Below the pieces are notes generated by a model. That model was not told where the DNA came from. It was given only the letters and a program-made list of their open reading frames with translations, and ran no database searches. The translations under genes and the position numbers were made by a program. Of a stretch of DNA of 64,000 nucleotides, positions 44,713 to 53,448 are shown one piece after another. The DNA is taken from the NCBI GenBank assembly GCA_016720395.1, contig JADKKR010000002.1, forward strand, positions 248,001 through 312,000. The letters are read 5' to 3'. Origin of the DNA: Geobacteraceae bacterium. GTDB taxonomy: Bacteria > Desulfobacterota > Desulfuromonadia > Geobacterales > Pseudopelobacteraceae. Positions within the stretch are counted from its first letter, which is position 1. Each line of letters opens with the position of its first letter.

Positions 44713-45144
44713 ATGGCACAGATAGTATTCTATACCAAGTTGGGCTGCACGACGGCCGCCAGGCAGGTGGAGCTGCTGAAACAGTCCGGGCATGATGTTG
44801 AGGTCTGCGACCTGCTGGCACACCCCTGGACGGCGGAGGAACTGCTCTCCTACTTTGGCGACCTGCCGGTCGAGGCCTGCTTCAACGAAAAATCGCCCCG
44901 GGTCAGGTCGGGAGAGATCGACCCGGCGGCCTTCGAGCGCGAAGCGGCAATCGGGCTGATGCTGACCGACCACCTGCTGATCCATCGCCCCCTGATGAAA
45001 TCGGGCGCAACGCGACGCTGCGGATTCGACCTGGCCGCCGTCCACGCCTGGGTCGGGCTGGGGACGGAGGTTTACCGGCAGTGCGCGGCAGAGGACCTGA
45101 ATGCCTGTTCGCAGCCGGCAACCTCACCGCAACAGTGCCCCTGA
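44713..45144 (+). CDS. ArsC-family nitrogenase-associated protein
   Basis: 143 residues, AGGAG before the ATG. It has a thioredoxin/ArsC-like fold: MAQIVFYTKLGCTTAARQVE gives a lone Cys (C12) at the usual active-site position, then VCDLLAHPWTAEELLSYFGD and DHLLIHRPLMKSG, with the ArsC-type PLM motif. Such proteins are annotated as nitrogenase-associated in diazotrophs. It lies 36 bases after the second M14 gene and upstream of nifH. Its role is not established; redox or protection functions are possible. Confidence 0.85.
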   Translation: MAQIVFYTKLGCTTAARQVELLKQSGHDVEVCDLLAHPWTAEELLSYFGDLPVEACFNEKSPRVRSGEIDPAAFEREAAIGLMLTDHLLIHRPLMKSGATRRCGFDLAAVHAWVGLGTEVYRQCAAEDLNACSQPATSPQQCP

Positions 45145-45269
45145 ACATGCAAGATTAGCGGTCACACTGTATAGAAGTTGAACACCCGGCCCGCGCCCCG
45201 GAACCCGGCACGGGCCGGGAGATACCCGCCAAGCCGCGCCGCGTAAGCCTCTCCCTGTTTTTCACCGTT

Positions 45270-45285
45270 TGGCATGGATAGTGTA
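45270..45285 (+). promoter_or_regulatory. Weak sigma54-type match upstream of the nifH leader hairpin
   Basis: TGGCATGGATAGTGTA has the GG at -24 but GT instead of GC at -12. If used, the hairpin at 45355 would lie in the nifH leader. A second, better match lies at 45464. Confidence 0.35.
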
Positions 45286-45354
45286 ACCTACCTGGTTGGT
45301 GACAGGGACTATCGTCACCGCGACAAACATCAATCCTGATAACCCGGCACACGC

Positions 45355-45389
45355 GCCCCGCTCTCAGCCATGAGATGCGGGGCTTTTTT
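45355..45389 (+). terminator. Terminator hairpin upstream of nifH
   Basis: GCCCCGC plus TCTCA pair with TGAGA plus GCGGGGC (one bulged T), loop GCCA, then TTTTTT. It may end the upstream operon or act as a nifH leader attenuator; the position resembles the leader hairpins of nifB and nifV. Confidence 0.85.
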
Positions 45390-45463
45390 AATTGCACCGG
45401 TTGATGTGTCGGCACACGTTGTAGGGAATGTACGGAGCACACGGCTCAACAGGCCGGGGATCA

Positions 45464-45479
45464 TGGCACCAACGCTGCC
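45464..45479 (+). promoter_or_regulatory. Sigma54-type promoter match for nifH
   Basis: TGGCACCAACGCTGCC matches TGGCAC-N5-TTGCW with mismatches at the first and last base of the -12 element. It lies 71 bases before the nifH ATG and downstream of the terminator hairpin. Confidence 0.6.
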
Positions 45480-45549
45480 ACCATGAGGCGCCTCATTTCG
45501 CCACCCCGTCACACACAGGCGTCCACTTCCAGGGACGAGGGAGAGTCAT

Positions 45550-46413
45550 ATGAGACAGATAGCTATTTACGGAAAAGGCGGCATCGGCAAATCCACCACA
45601 ACCCAGAACACGGTAGCCGGCCTGGCCGCGCTGGGCAAGAAGATCATGATCGTCGGTTGCGACCCCAAGGCCGACTCCACCCGTCTGATCCTGCACGCCA
45701 AGGCGCAGAACACGGTCATGGACCTGGTGCGTGAGCTGGGAACGGTCGAGGACCTGGAGATCGATCAGGTTATGAAGATCGGTTATGGCGGCATCAAGTG
45801 CGTCGAATCCGGCGGACCCGAGCCGGGCGTCGGTTGCGCCGGCCGCGGTGTCATCACCGCCATCAACTTCCTGGAAGAGAACGGCGCCTATACCCCCGAC
45901 CTGGACTTCGTCTTCTATGACGTCCTGGGTGACGTTGTCTGCGGCGGATTCGCCATGCCGATCCGCGAAGGCAAGGCCGAGGAGATCTACATCGTCTGCT
46001 CCGGCGAGATGATGGCCATGTATGCCGCCAACAACATCTCCAAGGGTATCCTCAAGTATGCCAGCTCGGGCAAGGTCCGCCTGGCCGGCCTGATCTGCAA
46101 CGCCCGCAAGACCGACATGGAGTTTGAGCTGGTCACCGCCCTGGCCGAAAAGCTCGGCACCCAGATGATCCACTTCGTTCCCCGCGACAACCAGGTGCAG
46201 CGCGCCGAGATGCGTCGCATGACGGTCATCGAATACTCGCCGGAACATCCCCAGGCCCAGGAATACCGCATGCTGGCGCAGAAGATCAACGACAACAAGA
46301 TGCTCGTCATCCCTACGCCTCTGGAGATGGAAGAGCTGGAAGACCTGCTGATGAAGTTCGGGATCATGGAAGCGGACGACGAGGATAATGTGGGTGTGGC
46401 CGAAGCGGCATAA
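45550..46413 (+). CDS. nifH: Nitrogenase iron protein (dinitrogenase reductase)
   Basis: 287 residues, GGGAGAG before the ATG. P-loop GKGGIGKS at 8-15, switch I CDPKADSTRL, cluster ligands Cys96 (VGCAGRG) and Cys131 (DVVCGGFAMP), and Arg99, the site that DraT ADP-ribosylates. C-terminal residues fit NifH (molybdenum system) rather than AnfH/VnfH. It passes electrons to NifDK with ATP hydrolysis. nifDK do not follow; instead a strong terminator closes the gene, so it is monocistronic here. Confidence 0.98.
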   Translation: MRQIAIYGKGGIGKSTTTQNTVAGLAALGKKIMIVGCDPKADSTRLILHAKAQNTVMDLVRELGTVEDLEIDQVMKIGYGGIKCVESGGPEPGVGCAGRGVITAINFLEENGAYTPDLDFVFYDVLGDVVCGGFAMPIREGKAEEIYIVCSGEMMAMYAANNISKGILKYASSGKVRLAGLICNARKTDMEFELVTALAEKLGTQMIHFVPRDNQVQRAEMRRMTVIEYSPEHPQAQEYRMLAQKINDNKMLVIPTPLEMEELEDLLMKFGIMEADDEDNVGVAEAA

Positions 46414-46475
46414 GGCCCGGAGCAACTAACCTGACAAGGGAACAGCCGCCTTAAACTGAATAAAATAATTGCTTC

Positions 46476-46538
46476 AACTTCAGGAGGTTATATCAACTGT
46501 ACAGAACGTTACAGCTGACAACCTCCTGAAGTTTTTTT
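46476..46538 (+). terminator. Strong terminator after nifH
   Basis: AACTTCAGGAGGTT and AACCTCCTGAAGTT form a perfect 14-bp stem around a 30-base loop, followed by seven T. Confidence 0.9.
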
Positions 46539-46560
46539 GGGGATGCTCCCCGGTTCTCTT

Positions 46561-46887
46561 TCAAAGATAGTTTGACACCTCAATCATATTTCCATCCGGA
46601 TCACGAAAATAGACGGAATTGATCGTCCCCATGGCGCCGGTCCTCTTGATCGGGCCTTCCTCAATCTCTATGCCGCAAGACGCCATATGCTGAACCACCT
46701 CTGCTATCGGCACCCCGGTGGCCTGGCAGATGTCCTGGCACCCCGCTTCGTCTTGGGCTCATTTATACCCGTACTGATGCAGATTGATCTTCTGCAGGCC
46801 AAAACAGAGCGCCTTGAGCCCCTCGCCAAACATCTCCACCTTCATCCCCAGAACCCGCTCATAAATGTAACTTTCTTTCCATGAACT
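46561..46887 (-). pseudogene. Degraded VOC (glyoxalase-fold) protein gene
   Basis: Minus-strand remnants read YERVLGMKVEMFGEGLKALC, FGLQKINLHQYGYK, a stop at 46759-46761, then in the same frame VPIAEVVQHMASCGIEIEEG and TGAMGTINSVYFRDPDGNMI to the stop at 46561. The start region is lost and the middle is shortened compared with intact family members. It is a dead gene next to nifH. Confidence 0.8.
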
Positions 46888-47041
46888 CTGCTGGTACAGG
46901 ACTTGATCTGTCTAAATCGAAACTGTTTCAGCCCGCCGATGGTATGTGTAGCTCTCTTTAATTCATGTAACGGCAGCAGCTTACTCGTATCTGGCATATG
47001 TCACGTTTAGAGATTATCAGACTCGTTGCCACTCATCACAT

Positions 47042-47071
47042 AAAAGCATAAGACTGCCGACTTATGCTTTT
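47042..47071. terminator. Bidirectional hairpin before the epimerase gene
   Basis: AAAAGCATAAG and CTTATGCTTTT form a perfect 11-bp stem with an 8-base loop and T run. The 150 bases on either side hold no gene. It insulates the nifH region from the next operon. Confidence 0.75.
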
Positions 47072-47201
47072 TCTATTCACATTCGTTAGTTATTGTTATA
47101 TCAGAATGACCAGCCGGCGATGTGACCGGGTGACCGTACGATCTTCTTCACGGGAGCGGTGTTTCGGCGTGTGAGAACGCGACGGGCCGGAGGGACATGA
47201 C

Positions 47202-48311
47202 ATGAAAGATGTATCGTTTGTGATTGAGGATGCGACAGCGGCTGTAATCAGGGCACCGCTGGCCACGCCGTTCCGGATAGCCACCGGGCAGCATGACGAA
47301 CTGGCCAATGTATTCATCCGGCTTCGGACCAGTGAAGGCGTCTGTGGTTATGGCGAGGCCGCCGTAGCGACCCACATCACCGGCGAAACCGTGGATGCAA
47401 CCCTGGCCAACCTGCAGACAGTGACAGCCGGGCTGCGCGGCCGCATGGTCGACAGTCCCGAAGGGTTGTGCCGGGAATCTTCGCCGAGCTTCGAAGGCAA
47501 TCACGCCGGCCTGGCAGCCCTTGAAATGGCCGTGCTGGATATCTCCTCCCGCGTGCAGGGAATCCCGTTTTACCGGCTCTTCGGACCGGCTGCGGGAAAC
47601 GTTCCGCTGCTGACGTTTGCTACCGATATCACGATCGTGATCGGCTCCCTTGATGAAGCCCGGGCAGCCGCACGCACCTTCTCGGATCGCGGCTTCACTT
47701 CATTCAAGATCAAGATCGGCAGGGACGAGGATCTGGACATGAAGCGCATCCTGGCGGTGCGTGAGATCGCTCCTGACAGCCAGCTGATCCTGGATGCGAA
47801 CATGGGATTCAGCGCCGACCGGATGCTGGCGTTTCTGGAACAGCTCGACAGGTTCGGGGCGAGACCGGTGCTGCTCGAACAGCCGGTGCCGAAGTACGAC
47901 TGGGACGGCCTGGCTGCGATCACGGCGGCATGCGCCGGGAGCGGCACACTGGTCTGTGCCGACGAGAGTGTCGGTTCGCTGGCCGATGCCCGGCGGGCCA
48001 TCGACAGCAATGCGGTCAGCGCCATCAATGTCAAGTTCATGAAAAGCGGTATTCTGGAGGGCGCCGAGATCGCCCGGCTGGCCAGCTTTCAGGGAATACA
48101 GCTGATGCTGGGTGCCATGATGGAGAGCGCACTGTCAATCACAGCATCGGCCCACTTTGCCGCCGGGCTGGGCTGTTTTGGCTTCATGGACCTCGACACC
48201 ACATTTTTCATCAAGGGGGAGATGTCCCGTTCCCCGTACCTTGATGACAGCGGAAGATTTGATCTGCGGCATGCCGGTCACGGCATCGGTGTCGAGCCGC
48301 ACTTCGGATGA
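47202..48311 (+). CDS. Dipeptide epimerase (enolase superfamily, L-Ala-D/L-Glu epimerase type)
   Basis: 369 residues. The enolase-superfamily barrel has the KxK motif FKIKIG, metal ligands in LILDANMG, LLEQPVPKYDWD and VCADESVGS, and the opposing Lys in NVKFMKSGI. The C-terminal DLDTTFFIK is typical of dipeptide epimerases. It would invert the second residue of L-Ala-D-Glu from murein, giving usable L-Ala-L-Glu; other dipeptides are possible. It overlaps the DUF819 permease gene by 4 bases. Confidence 0.88.
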   Translation: MKDVSFVIEDATAAVIRAPLATPFRIATGQHDELANVFIRLRTSEGVCGYGEAAVATHITGETVDATLANLQTVTAGLRGRMVDSPEGLCRESSPSFEGNHAGLAALEMAVLDISSRVQGIPFYRLFGPAAGNVPLLTFATDITIVIGSLDEARAAARTFSDRGFTSFKIKIGRDEDLDMKRILAVREIAPDSQLILDANMGFSADRMLAFLEQLDRFGARPVLLEQPVPKYDWDGLAAITAACAGSGTLVCADESVGSLADARRAIDSNAVSAINVKFMKSGILEGAEIARLASFQGIQLMLGAMMESALSITASAHFAAGLGCFGFMDLDTTFFIKGEMSRSPYLDDSGRFDLRHAGHGIGVEPHFG

Positions 48312-49471
48312 TCAGCCATCCGCTGCTGATTATCGTTGTCCTGCTGGGCATTGAAGCCCTGGTCATGGGACTGTCGCGCCACGAGAGGACGAAATGCTGC
48401 TTCGACAAGCTTCCCGCGGTGTTCTGGATCTATTTCCTGCCGATGCTCGCCGCAACATGCGGACTGATTACCCCGAACAGCCCGGTATACGGCATGATTA
48501 CCACCTGGCTGCTGCCGGCGAGTCTGGTACTGTTGCTGCTGCCCGTGGACATGAAGGCGATCCTGCGGCTGGGGCCGACTGCGCTGGCCATGTTTTTCAT
48601 CGGCGCCGCCGGCATCATCGCCGGGGCGGTACTCTCGTTTGCCCTTTTCAAACCCTTGGTCGGCAGGGAATTCTGGTCCGGATTCGGCACTCTTTCCGCG
48701 TCCTGGACCGGTGGCAGCGCGAACATGATCGCGGTCAAAGAGGCCCTCTCGGTACCGGATGCGGTCTTCGCACCGATGGTGATCGTCGATACGGTCGTTC
48801 CGTACCTCTGGATGGGCATCATGATAGCCATGGTCGGACTGCAGCCGGCCTTCGACCGCTGGAACCGCTCTGACCGCACCATACTGGACCAGCTTGGCGA
48901 GCACGTCGTGCAGCATCTTGCGACGTGCGGAAGCCGCCGGACACCGGCAGGCATAGGTATCGCCCTGTGTGTCGCCTTCGCGGGAAGCGGCGCCGCACAC
49001 CTGATCGCCCGACAGCTGCCCCGGATACAGGATGTTGTTACAAGCTATACGTGGACGATTATGGTAGTATCCCTGATAGGGATTCTGCTGTCGTTTTCGC
49101 CGCTTCGCAACCTGGAGCGCTCGGGCGCCTCGCGGACCGGGTACGATCTGCTGTATTTCGTGCTGACAGCCATCGGCGCCAAGGCTTCGGTTGCCAGCAT
49201 CGGGTCCGCCCTGGTGCTGATCGCCGCCGGAATGATGATCGTTGCAATCCATGCTGTCGTCCTGCTGATCGGGGCCCGCCTGATGAGAGCGCCCATGTTT
49301 CTGGTTGCGGCTGCCAGCCAGGCCAACATAGGCGGAGTCGCCTCGGCTCCGATAGTTGCCGAGGTCTATCACCCCGGTCTGGCCTCCGTCGGCCTGCTCC
49401 TGGCGATCCTGGGAAACATCGTCGGCACCTGGCTGGGGATCTTGAGCGCGCAGCTGTGCCGCATGATGTGA
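48308..49471 (+). CDS. DUF819-family membrane permease
   Basis: 387 residues with about 10-11 membrane helices. Family features are FGTLSASWTGGSANMIAVKE near 130-150 and a repeat of it near 335-350 (VAAASQANIGGVASAPIVAE), suggesting an inverted-repeat transporter fold. The start overlaps the epimerase stop (ATGA), so it is co-translated. It may import the murein peptide or amino acids used by the epimerase; DUF819 transport is not well characterised. Confidence 0.87.
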   Translation: MISHPLLIIVVLLGIEALVMGLSRHERTKCCFDKLPAVFWIYFLPMLAATCGLITPNSPVYGMITTWLLPASLVLLLLPVDMKAILRLGPTALAMFFIGAAGIIAGAVLSFALFKPLVGREFWSGFGTLSASWTGGSANMIAVKEALSVPDAVFAPMVIVDTVVPYLWMGIMIAMVGLQPAFDRWNRSDRTILDQLGEHVVQHLATCGSRRTPAGIGIALCVAFAGSGAAHLIARQLPRIQDVVTSYTWTIMVVSLIGILLSFSPLRNLERSGASRTGYDLLYFVLTAIGAKASVASIGSALVLIAAGMMIVAIHAVVLLIGARLMRAPMFLVAAASQANIGGVASAPIVAEVYHPGLASVGLLLAILGNIVGTWLGILSAQLCRMM

Positions 49472-49556
49472 CAACCCCGACCGTGAGGGGTGGTCCGATG
49501 TAGTGGCGTATCATGAACCGGTCATCGATTCTGCAGACCGTTGAAAGGAGCATCCG

Positions 49557-49994
49557 ATGAACCAGATCCTGCTGCTTGCCCTGATGTTCTGCGGCGGTAT
49601 CGCCATCGCCGTCCAGCCTTCGATCAACGGGCGCCTGGCACAGAAGGTCGGCACACTCGAAAGTTCCTGCATCTCCTTTGCCGTAGGTACCCTGTTACTC
49701 CTGGCAATCGTCCTGATCGCCGGCAAGGGGTCGCTCAGGGGGGTCGCGAACGCCTCCTGGTGGGAGCTCACCGGCGGATGCCTGGGCGCATTTTTCGTCA
49801 CCATGATCATTGTCGCCATTCCCCGCATCGGCACAACGGCGGCAATGGCGACAGTTATCTGTGCCCAGCTGACAACCGGCGTCCTGCTGGACCATTTCGG
49901 ACTGTTCGGTTTCCGCTCGATTCCACTGGACAGCAAGCGGGCCGTCGGCGTCGCCCTGCTGATTGCCGGTGCCGGCCTGATCATACGAAGATAG
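49557..49994 (+). CDS. DUF606/YdcZ-family small membrane protein (DMT superfamily)
   Basis: 145 residues, GAAAGGAG before the ATG. Five hydrophobic helices (LMFCGGIAIAVQPSINGRLA, LLLLAIVLIAGKG, GAFFVTMIIVAIPRIG, GVALLIAGAGLIIRR). These half-size proteins pair to form a drug/metabolite-type transporter. It is first in a run of closely spaced plus-strand genes ending with the glycosyltransferase. Confidence 0.88.
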   Translation: MNQILLLALMFCGGIAIAVQPSINGRLAQKVGTLESSCISFAVGTLLLLAIVLIAGKGSLRGVANASWWELTGGCLGAFFVTMIIVAIPRIGTTAAMATVICAQLTTGVLLDHFGLFGFRSIPLDSKRAVGVALLIAGAGLIIRR

Positions 49995-50016
49995 AAACAC
50001 CAGTGAGGAGAATATC

Positions 50017-50586
50017 ATGATGAAATCTCTGGGGGCCAGAACCCTGCTCTTTCCCACCCCGGTCCTGATGGTCGGCACCTACGACCGGGACGGGAAACCG
50101 AACCTGATGAACGCCGCCTGGGGCGGCATCTGCTGTTCCCAGCCACCCTGTGTCGCGGTCTCGCTGCGCAAGGCGACCTGGTCCTGGGCCGGCATCGTCG
50201 AGCGCAAGGCGTTTACGGTCGGAATCGCCTGCGAAGCAAGGATGGTGGAGGCCGATTATGTCGGCATCGCTTCGGGGCGTGACGTGGACAAATTTGCCGT
50301 AAGCGGCCTGACCCCGGTGAGAAGCGAACTGGTGGATGCACCCTATGCGGCCGAATTTCCGGTTGTCCTGGAGTGCCGCCTGCTGCACACGGTAGAGATC
50401 GGCCTGCACACCCAGTTCATCGGCGAGATCGTCGATGTAAAGGCTGACAGTGATGTGCTCGGAGAAGACGGACACCCCGACATCATGAAGATTCAGCCGC
50501 TGATCTATGACACCTCCCACAAGGGCTATCACGGTATCGGCCCGCTCCTCGGAAAGGCCTTCTCCGTGGGAAAGGCAAAAGGATAG
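50017..50586 (+). CDS. Flavin reductase-like FMN-binding protein
   Basis: 189 residues, GAGGAG before ATG. The family pattern is complete: TLLFPTPVLMVGTYDRDGKP, NLMNAAWGGICCSQPPCVAV, RKAFTVGIACEARM, and a C-terminal DTSHKGYHGIGPLLGKAFSV. It is a split-barrel FMN protein that reduces flavin with NAD(P)H or carries electrons. The ABM-type monooxygenase gene follows two bases later, which suggests a two-component monooxygenase pair. Confidence 0.9.
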   Translation: MMKSLGARTLLFPTPVLMVGTYDRDGKPNLMNAAWGGICCSQPPCVAVSLRKATWSWAGIVERKAFTVGIACEARMVEADYVGIASGRDVDKFAVSGLTPVRSELVDAPYAAEFPVVLECRLLHTVEIGLHTQFIGEIVDVKADSDVLGEDGHPDIMKIQPLIYDTSHKGYHGIGPLLGKAFSVGKAKG

Positions 50587-50588
50587 GT

Positions 50589-50879
50589 ATGTCTCCCTTA
50601 ACCATCGTGGCAAAGGTCGTGGCAAAAGAGTGGGCTGTTGAGCCGGTCAAAGCTGAACTGCTCAAGCTGATCGCACCGACACGGAACGAGAGCGGCTGCA
50701 TCGGGTACACACTTCACCAGGACAACGAGAACCCGGTCGTGTTCATCTTCCATGAGAGCTGGGAGAGTGCGGCTTCGCTGGAACAGCACATGAACTCTGA
50801 TCATTTCAGGGCCTACATTTCGGCGGTTGGCGATATGATCGAAGAGAAGGTCGTCCATAAAATGACCCGCATCGCATAA
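50589..50879 (+). CDS. Antibiotic biosynthesis monooxygenase (ABM) domain protein
   Basis: 96 residues, YgiN-like: MSPLTIVAKVVAKEWAVEPV, GCIGYTLHQDNENPVVFIFH and WESAASLEQHMNSDHFRAY are the family blocks. These ferredoxin-fold dimers act as cofactor-free quinol oxidases or small-molecule oxygenases. It lies directly after the flavin reductase gene, so they are likely translated together. Confidence 0.92.
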   Translation: MSPLTIVAKVVAKEWAVEPVKAELLKLIAPTRNESGCIGYTLHQDNENPVVFIFHESWESAASLEQHMNSDHFRAYISAVGDMIEEKVVHKMTRIA

Positions 50880-50892
50880 GGAGGTCTGAAAC

Positions 50893-51219
50893 ATGAAGGT
50901 ACTGGTCGATTTATGCATCGTTCCGATCGGCGTTGGTGTCTCGCTGTCGGCATACATCGCGGAATGTGAAAAAATTCTGGCAGGAGCGGGGCTGAAAACC
51001 TCGCTGCACTCCTACGGGACCAATATCGAAGGAGCATGGGAAGAGGTCTTTGCGGCTATCAGGCTCTGTCATGAGAAGATCCATGCCATGGGCGCTCCGC
51101 GTATCACGACCACCATCAAGCTGGGGACGCGTACCGACAGGGACCAGTCCATGGAGGACAAGGTCGACAGCGTGAAGCGCAAACTGGGAGACGCTGCGGC
51201 GGGTTCGAACATCCCGTAA
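50893..51219 (+). CDS. MTH1187/YkoF-type thiamine-binding family protein (DUF77)
   Basis: 108 residues, AAGGAGG before the ATG. VDLCIVPIGVGVSLSAYIAE, LHSYGTNIEGAWEEVFAAIR and HAMGAPRITTTIKLGTRTDR are the family signature. Such proteins form ferredoxin-like dimers reported to bind thiamine or its pyrimidine part. Tightly spaced within the operon, so regulated with its neighbours. Confidence 0.93.
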   Translation: MKVLVDLCIVPIGVGVSLSAYIAECEKILAGAGLKTSLHSYGTNIEGAWEEVFAAIRLCHEKIHAMGAPRITTTIKLGTRTDRDQSMEDKVDSVKRKLGDAAAGSNIP

Positions 51220-51227
51220 GCCCTGCC

Positions 51228-52388
51228 ATGGAATCTCTGGGATTTTCATTCTGGCTGGCTGCGATAACCCTGGCACTCACTATTCCGGCTGCGATCGAGC
51301 TTTTCATCGGCAACCGCTCGGTGGGAGCCCTGCGTGACATGTCTCCGGTTCCGGGGGCGGGCTCGAAAAAGGTCTCGATCATCGTCGCCGCCCGCAACGA
51401 ACAGCGCAATATCAGGACCGCACTGCAGTCACTGCTTGACCTCGGGTATCCGGACTACGAACTGATCGTGGTCAATGACCGCTCGGAGGATGAAACCGGC
51501 CGGATACTCGACACCATGGCAACTTCCCATCCCCGCCTCAAGGTGATTCACATCGACCGGCTCCCCGATGGCTGGCTGGGTAAGAACCACGCGCTCTGGA
51601 CAGGCAGCCGGCATGCGAACGGCCCGTACCTGCTGTTCACCGACGCCGATATCGTCATGGAGCCGACCGTTGTGACCCGTGCCGTGGCATATCTGGAACA
51701 TCACCGGCTCGACCACCTGGCAGCGACCCCGTCCATGCAGATGCCGACCGCTTTCCTCGGCATGTTCGGCGCCTCGTTCATCATCACCTTTGCACTCTTT
51801 ACCCGCCCCTGGAAGGCACAGAATCCCGCGAGCAGCTGCCACATAGGGATCGGAGCCTTCAATCTGGTCCGGGCCGACGCCTATCGTCAGGTCGGCGGCC
51901 ATGAGACGATCCGCCTCCGCCCGGACGATGACATCAAGCTGGGCAAGATCATCAAGAAAGCCGGATTCCGGCAGGACGTGGCCTATGCCCCCGAGTTTCT
52001 GGCGGTGGAGTGGTACGCCTCGGTATCCGAAGCGGTTAAAGGGCTCGAAAAGAACGCCTTCTCCGGGGCCGATTACAATATCCCGCTGGTGCTGTGCGGG
52101 GCGGCAATCCATACCCTCTGCAGCATCTGGCCTTTTGCCGCGCTGTTCCTGACCGACGGACCTGCCCGGGGCCTGAACATCGCCGTTGTGCTTGTCACAC
52201 TGCTGATTTTTGTCGACTGCGCCCGGGTTCACCATGTCAGGATCTGGTATGCGATCGGATACCCCCTGGGTATCGCCCTGTTCGTCTGGATCCTGCTGAG
52301 AACCATGCTACTGAATCTGCTGCAGGGAGGAATCTACTGGCGGGGAACATTCTATCGCCTGAAAGAGTTGAGGACCAACAGGGTGTGA
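51228..52388 (+). CDS. Family 2 membrane glycosyltransferase (HpnB-like)
   Basis: 386 residues. An N-terminal helix is followed by a GT-A domain: KVSIIVAARNEQRNIRTALQ, LIVVNDRSEDETG, LLFTDADIVMEP (DxD), and RLRPDDDIKLGKIIKKAG. Three or four helices follow at the C-terminus (IAVVLVTLLIFVDCA). It should transfer a sugar from a nucleotide donor to a lipid. The layout resembles HpnB of hopanoid clusters, but no other hopanoid gene is present here, so the acceptor is uncertain. Confidence 0.86.
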   Translation: MESLGFSFWLAAITLALTIPAAIELFIGNRSVGALRDMSPVPGAGSKKVSIIVAARNEQRNIRTALQSLLDLGYPDYELIVVNDRSEDETGRILDTMATSHPRLKVIHIDRLPDGWLGKNHALWTGSRHANGPYLLFTDADIVMEPTVVTRAVAYLEHHRLDHLAATPSMQMPTAFLGMFGASFIITFALFTRPWKAQNPASSCHIGIGAFNLVRADAYRQVGGHETIRLRPDDDIKLGKIIKKAGFRQDVAYAPEFLAVEWYASVSEAVKGLEKNAFSGADYNIPLVLCGAAIHTLCSIWPFAALFLTDGPARGLNIAVVLVTLLIFVDCARVHHVRIWYAIGYPLGIALFVWILLRTMLLNLLQGGIYWRGTFYRLKELRTNRV

Positions 52389-52559
52389 TCAGGGAAAAGA
52401 CCGGCAACCACCTCCTGCTGAAACGGATCAGCCCGGGCTTCAACGGGCCCCCCTCAGCGGGTCCGGGTGCCGGCAGGGCTTTTGTCTGCTTGAAAAATGC
52501 CGACGTTACCGTACAATGGATCTTTGATCAGAACGCCGAATGAACAATGCGAGGACACC

Positions 52560-53444
52560 ATGGACAGACGAACCTTTCTGAAAGCATCCGGCGCCGCATC
52601 CCTGCTGGCGCCCGCACTGATCAGGGAAGCGCTTGCGGCACAGCAGCAGCCGCTGGTGGCCGTAGCGGAAGGAAAAGATTATCCGGCCATCACCCGCAGG
52701 GCCATCAACGCCATGGGCGGCATGAAGCGCTTCGTCAAGGCGGGAGATGTGGTGGTGGTCAAACCCAACATGGGCTGGGACCGCTCCGCCGAGCTGGCCG
52801 CAAATACCCATCCCCAGGTTGTGCGCGCAGTCGTGGAGGAGTGCCTGGCGGCGGGCGCCCGGAAGGTCAAGGTCTTCGACTACACCTGCAACGACGCCCG
52901 GCGCTGTTATGTCAACAGTGGTATCGAAAACGCCCTCAAGGGGATGAAAAACGTCGACTGCAAGCAGATCGAACCCGAACGCTTCCGGAAAGTGGCCATC
53001 AACGGGCAGTTCCTCAAGGAATGGGAGCTGTACGACGAGGCCCTGACTGCCAATGTCTATATCAACGTCCCGGTTGCCAAACATCACGGGCTCTCCAGGC
53101 TGACGCTCGGCCTCAAGAACATCATGGGAATCATGGGGGGCAACCGCGGCTATATCCACCGCAGCCTCGATGTGGCCCTGGCTGATGTGAACGCGCATTT
53201 CAAGAGCTCCCTGACGATTATCGATGCGACCCGCATCCTGACCGCCCACGGTCCGCAGGGGGGCAACATCGCCGATGTGAAGGTGCTCAACAAGGTGATC
53301 GCCTCCACCGATGTAGTTGCGGCCGATGCCTTTGCCACCACCCTGTTCGGCCTGAAGCCGAGTGATATTCCGGTGACGGTGGCAGCCTACAAGCGCGGCC
53401 TGGGAGAGATGGACCTGGCCAGAATCCGGGTCGTAAAGGCCTGA
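52560..53444 (+). CDS. Tat-exported DUF362 protein
   Basis: 294 residues from the ATG at 52560 (GAGGAC upstream). A twin-arginine signal starts the protein (MDRRTFLKASGAASLLAPAL, cut after AEALA-like site). The DUF362 body has VVVVKPNMGWDRSAELAANT and INVPVAKHHGLSRLTLGLKN. DUF362 proteins often accompany Fe-S proteins, and the next gene encodes a membrane polyferredoxin 4 bases later. A periplasmic redox role is inferred from that pairing; no cofactor site is proven. Confidence 0.9.
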   Translation: MDRRTFLKASGAASLLAPALIREALAAQQQPLVAVAEGKDYPAITRRAINAMGGMKRFVKAGDVVVVKPNMGWDRSAELAANTHPQVVRAVVEECLAAGARKVKVFDYTCNDARRCYVNSGIENALKGMKNVDCKQIEPERFRKVAINGQFLKEWELYDEALTANVYINVPVAKHHGLSRLTLGLKNIMGIMGGNRGYIHRSLDVALADVNAHFKSSLTIIDATRILTAHGPQGGNIADVKVLNKVIASTDVVAADAFATTLFGLKPSDIPVTVAAYKRGLGEMDLARIRVVKA

Positions 53445-53448
53445 CCGC

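Noticed and set aside
45185..45219. GC-rich hairpin CCCGGCCCG/CGGGCCGGG upstream of nifH as a terminator
   Set aside because: No T run follows and it lies before the candidate promoters; it may be a simple GC-rich repeat.
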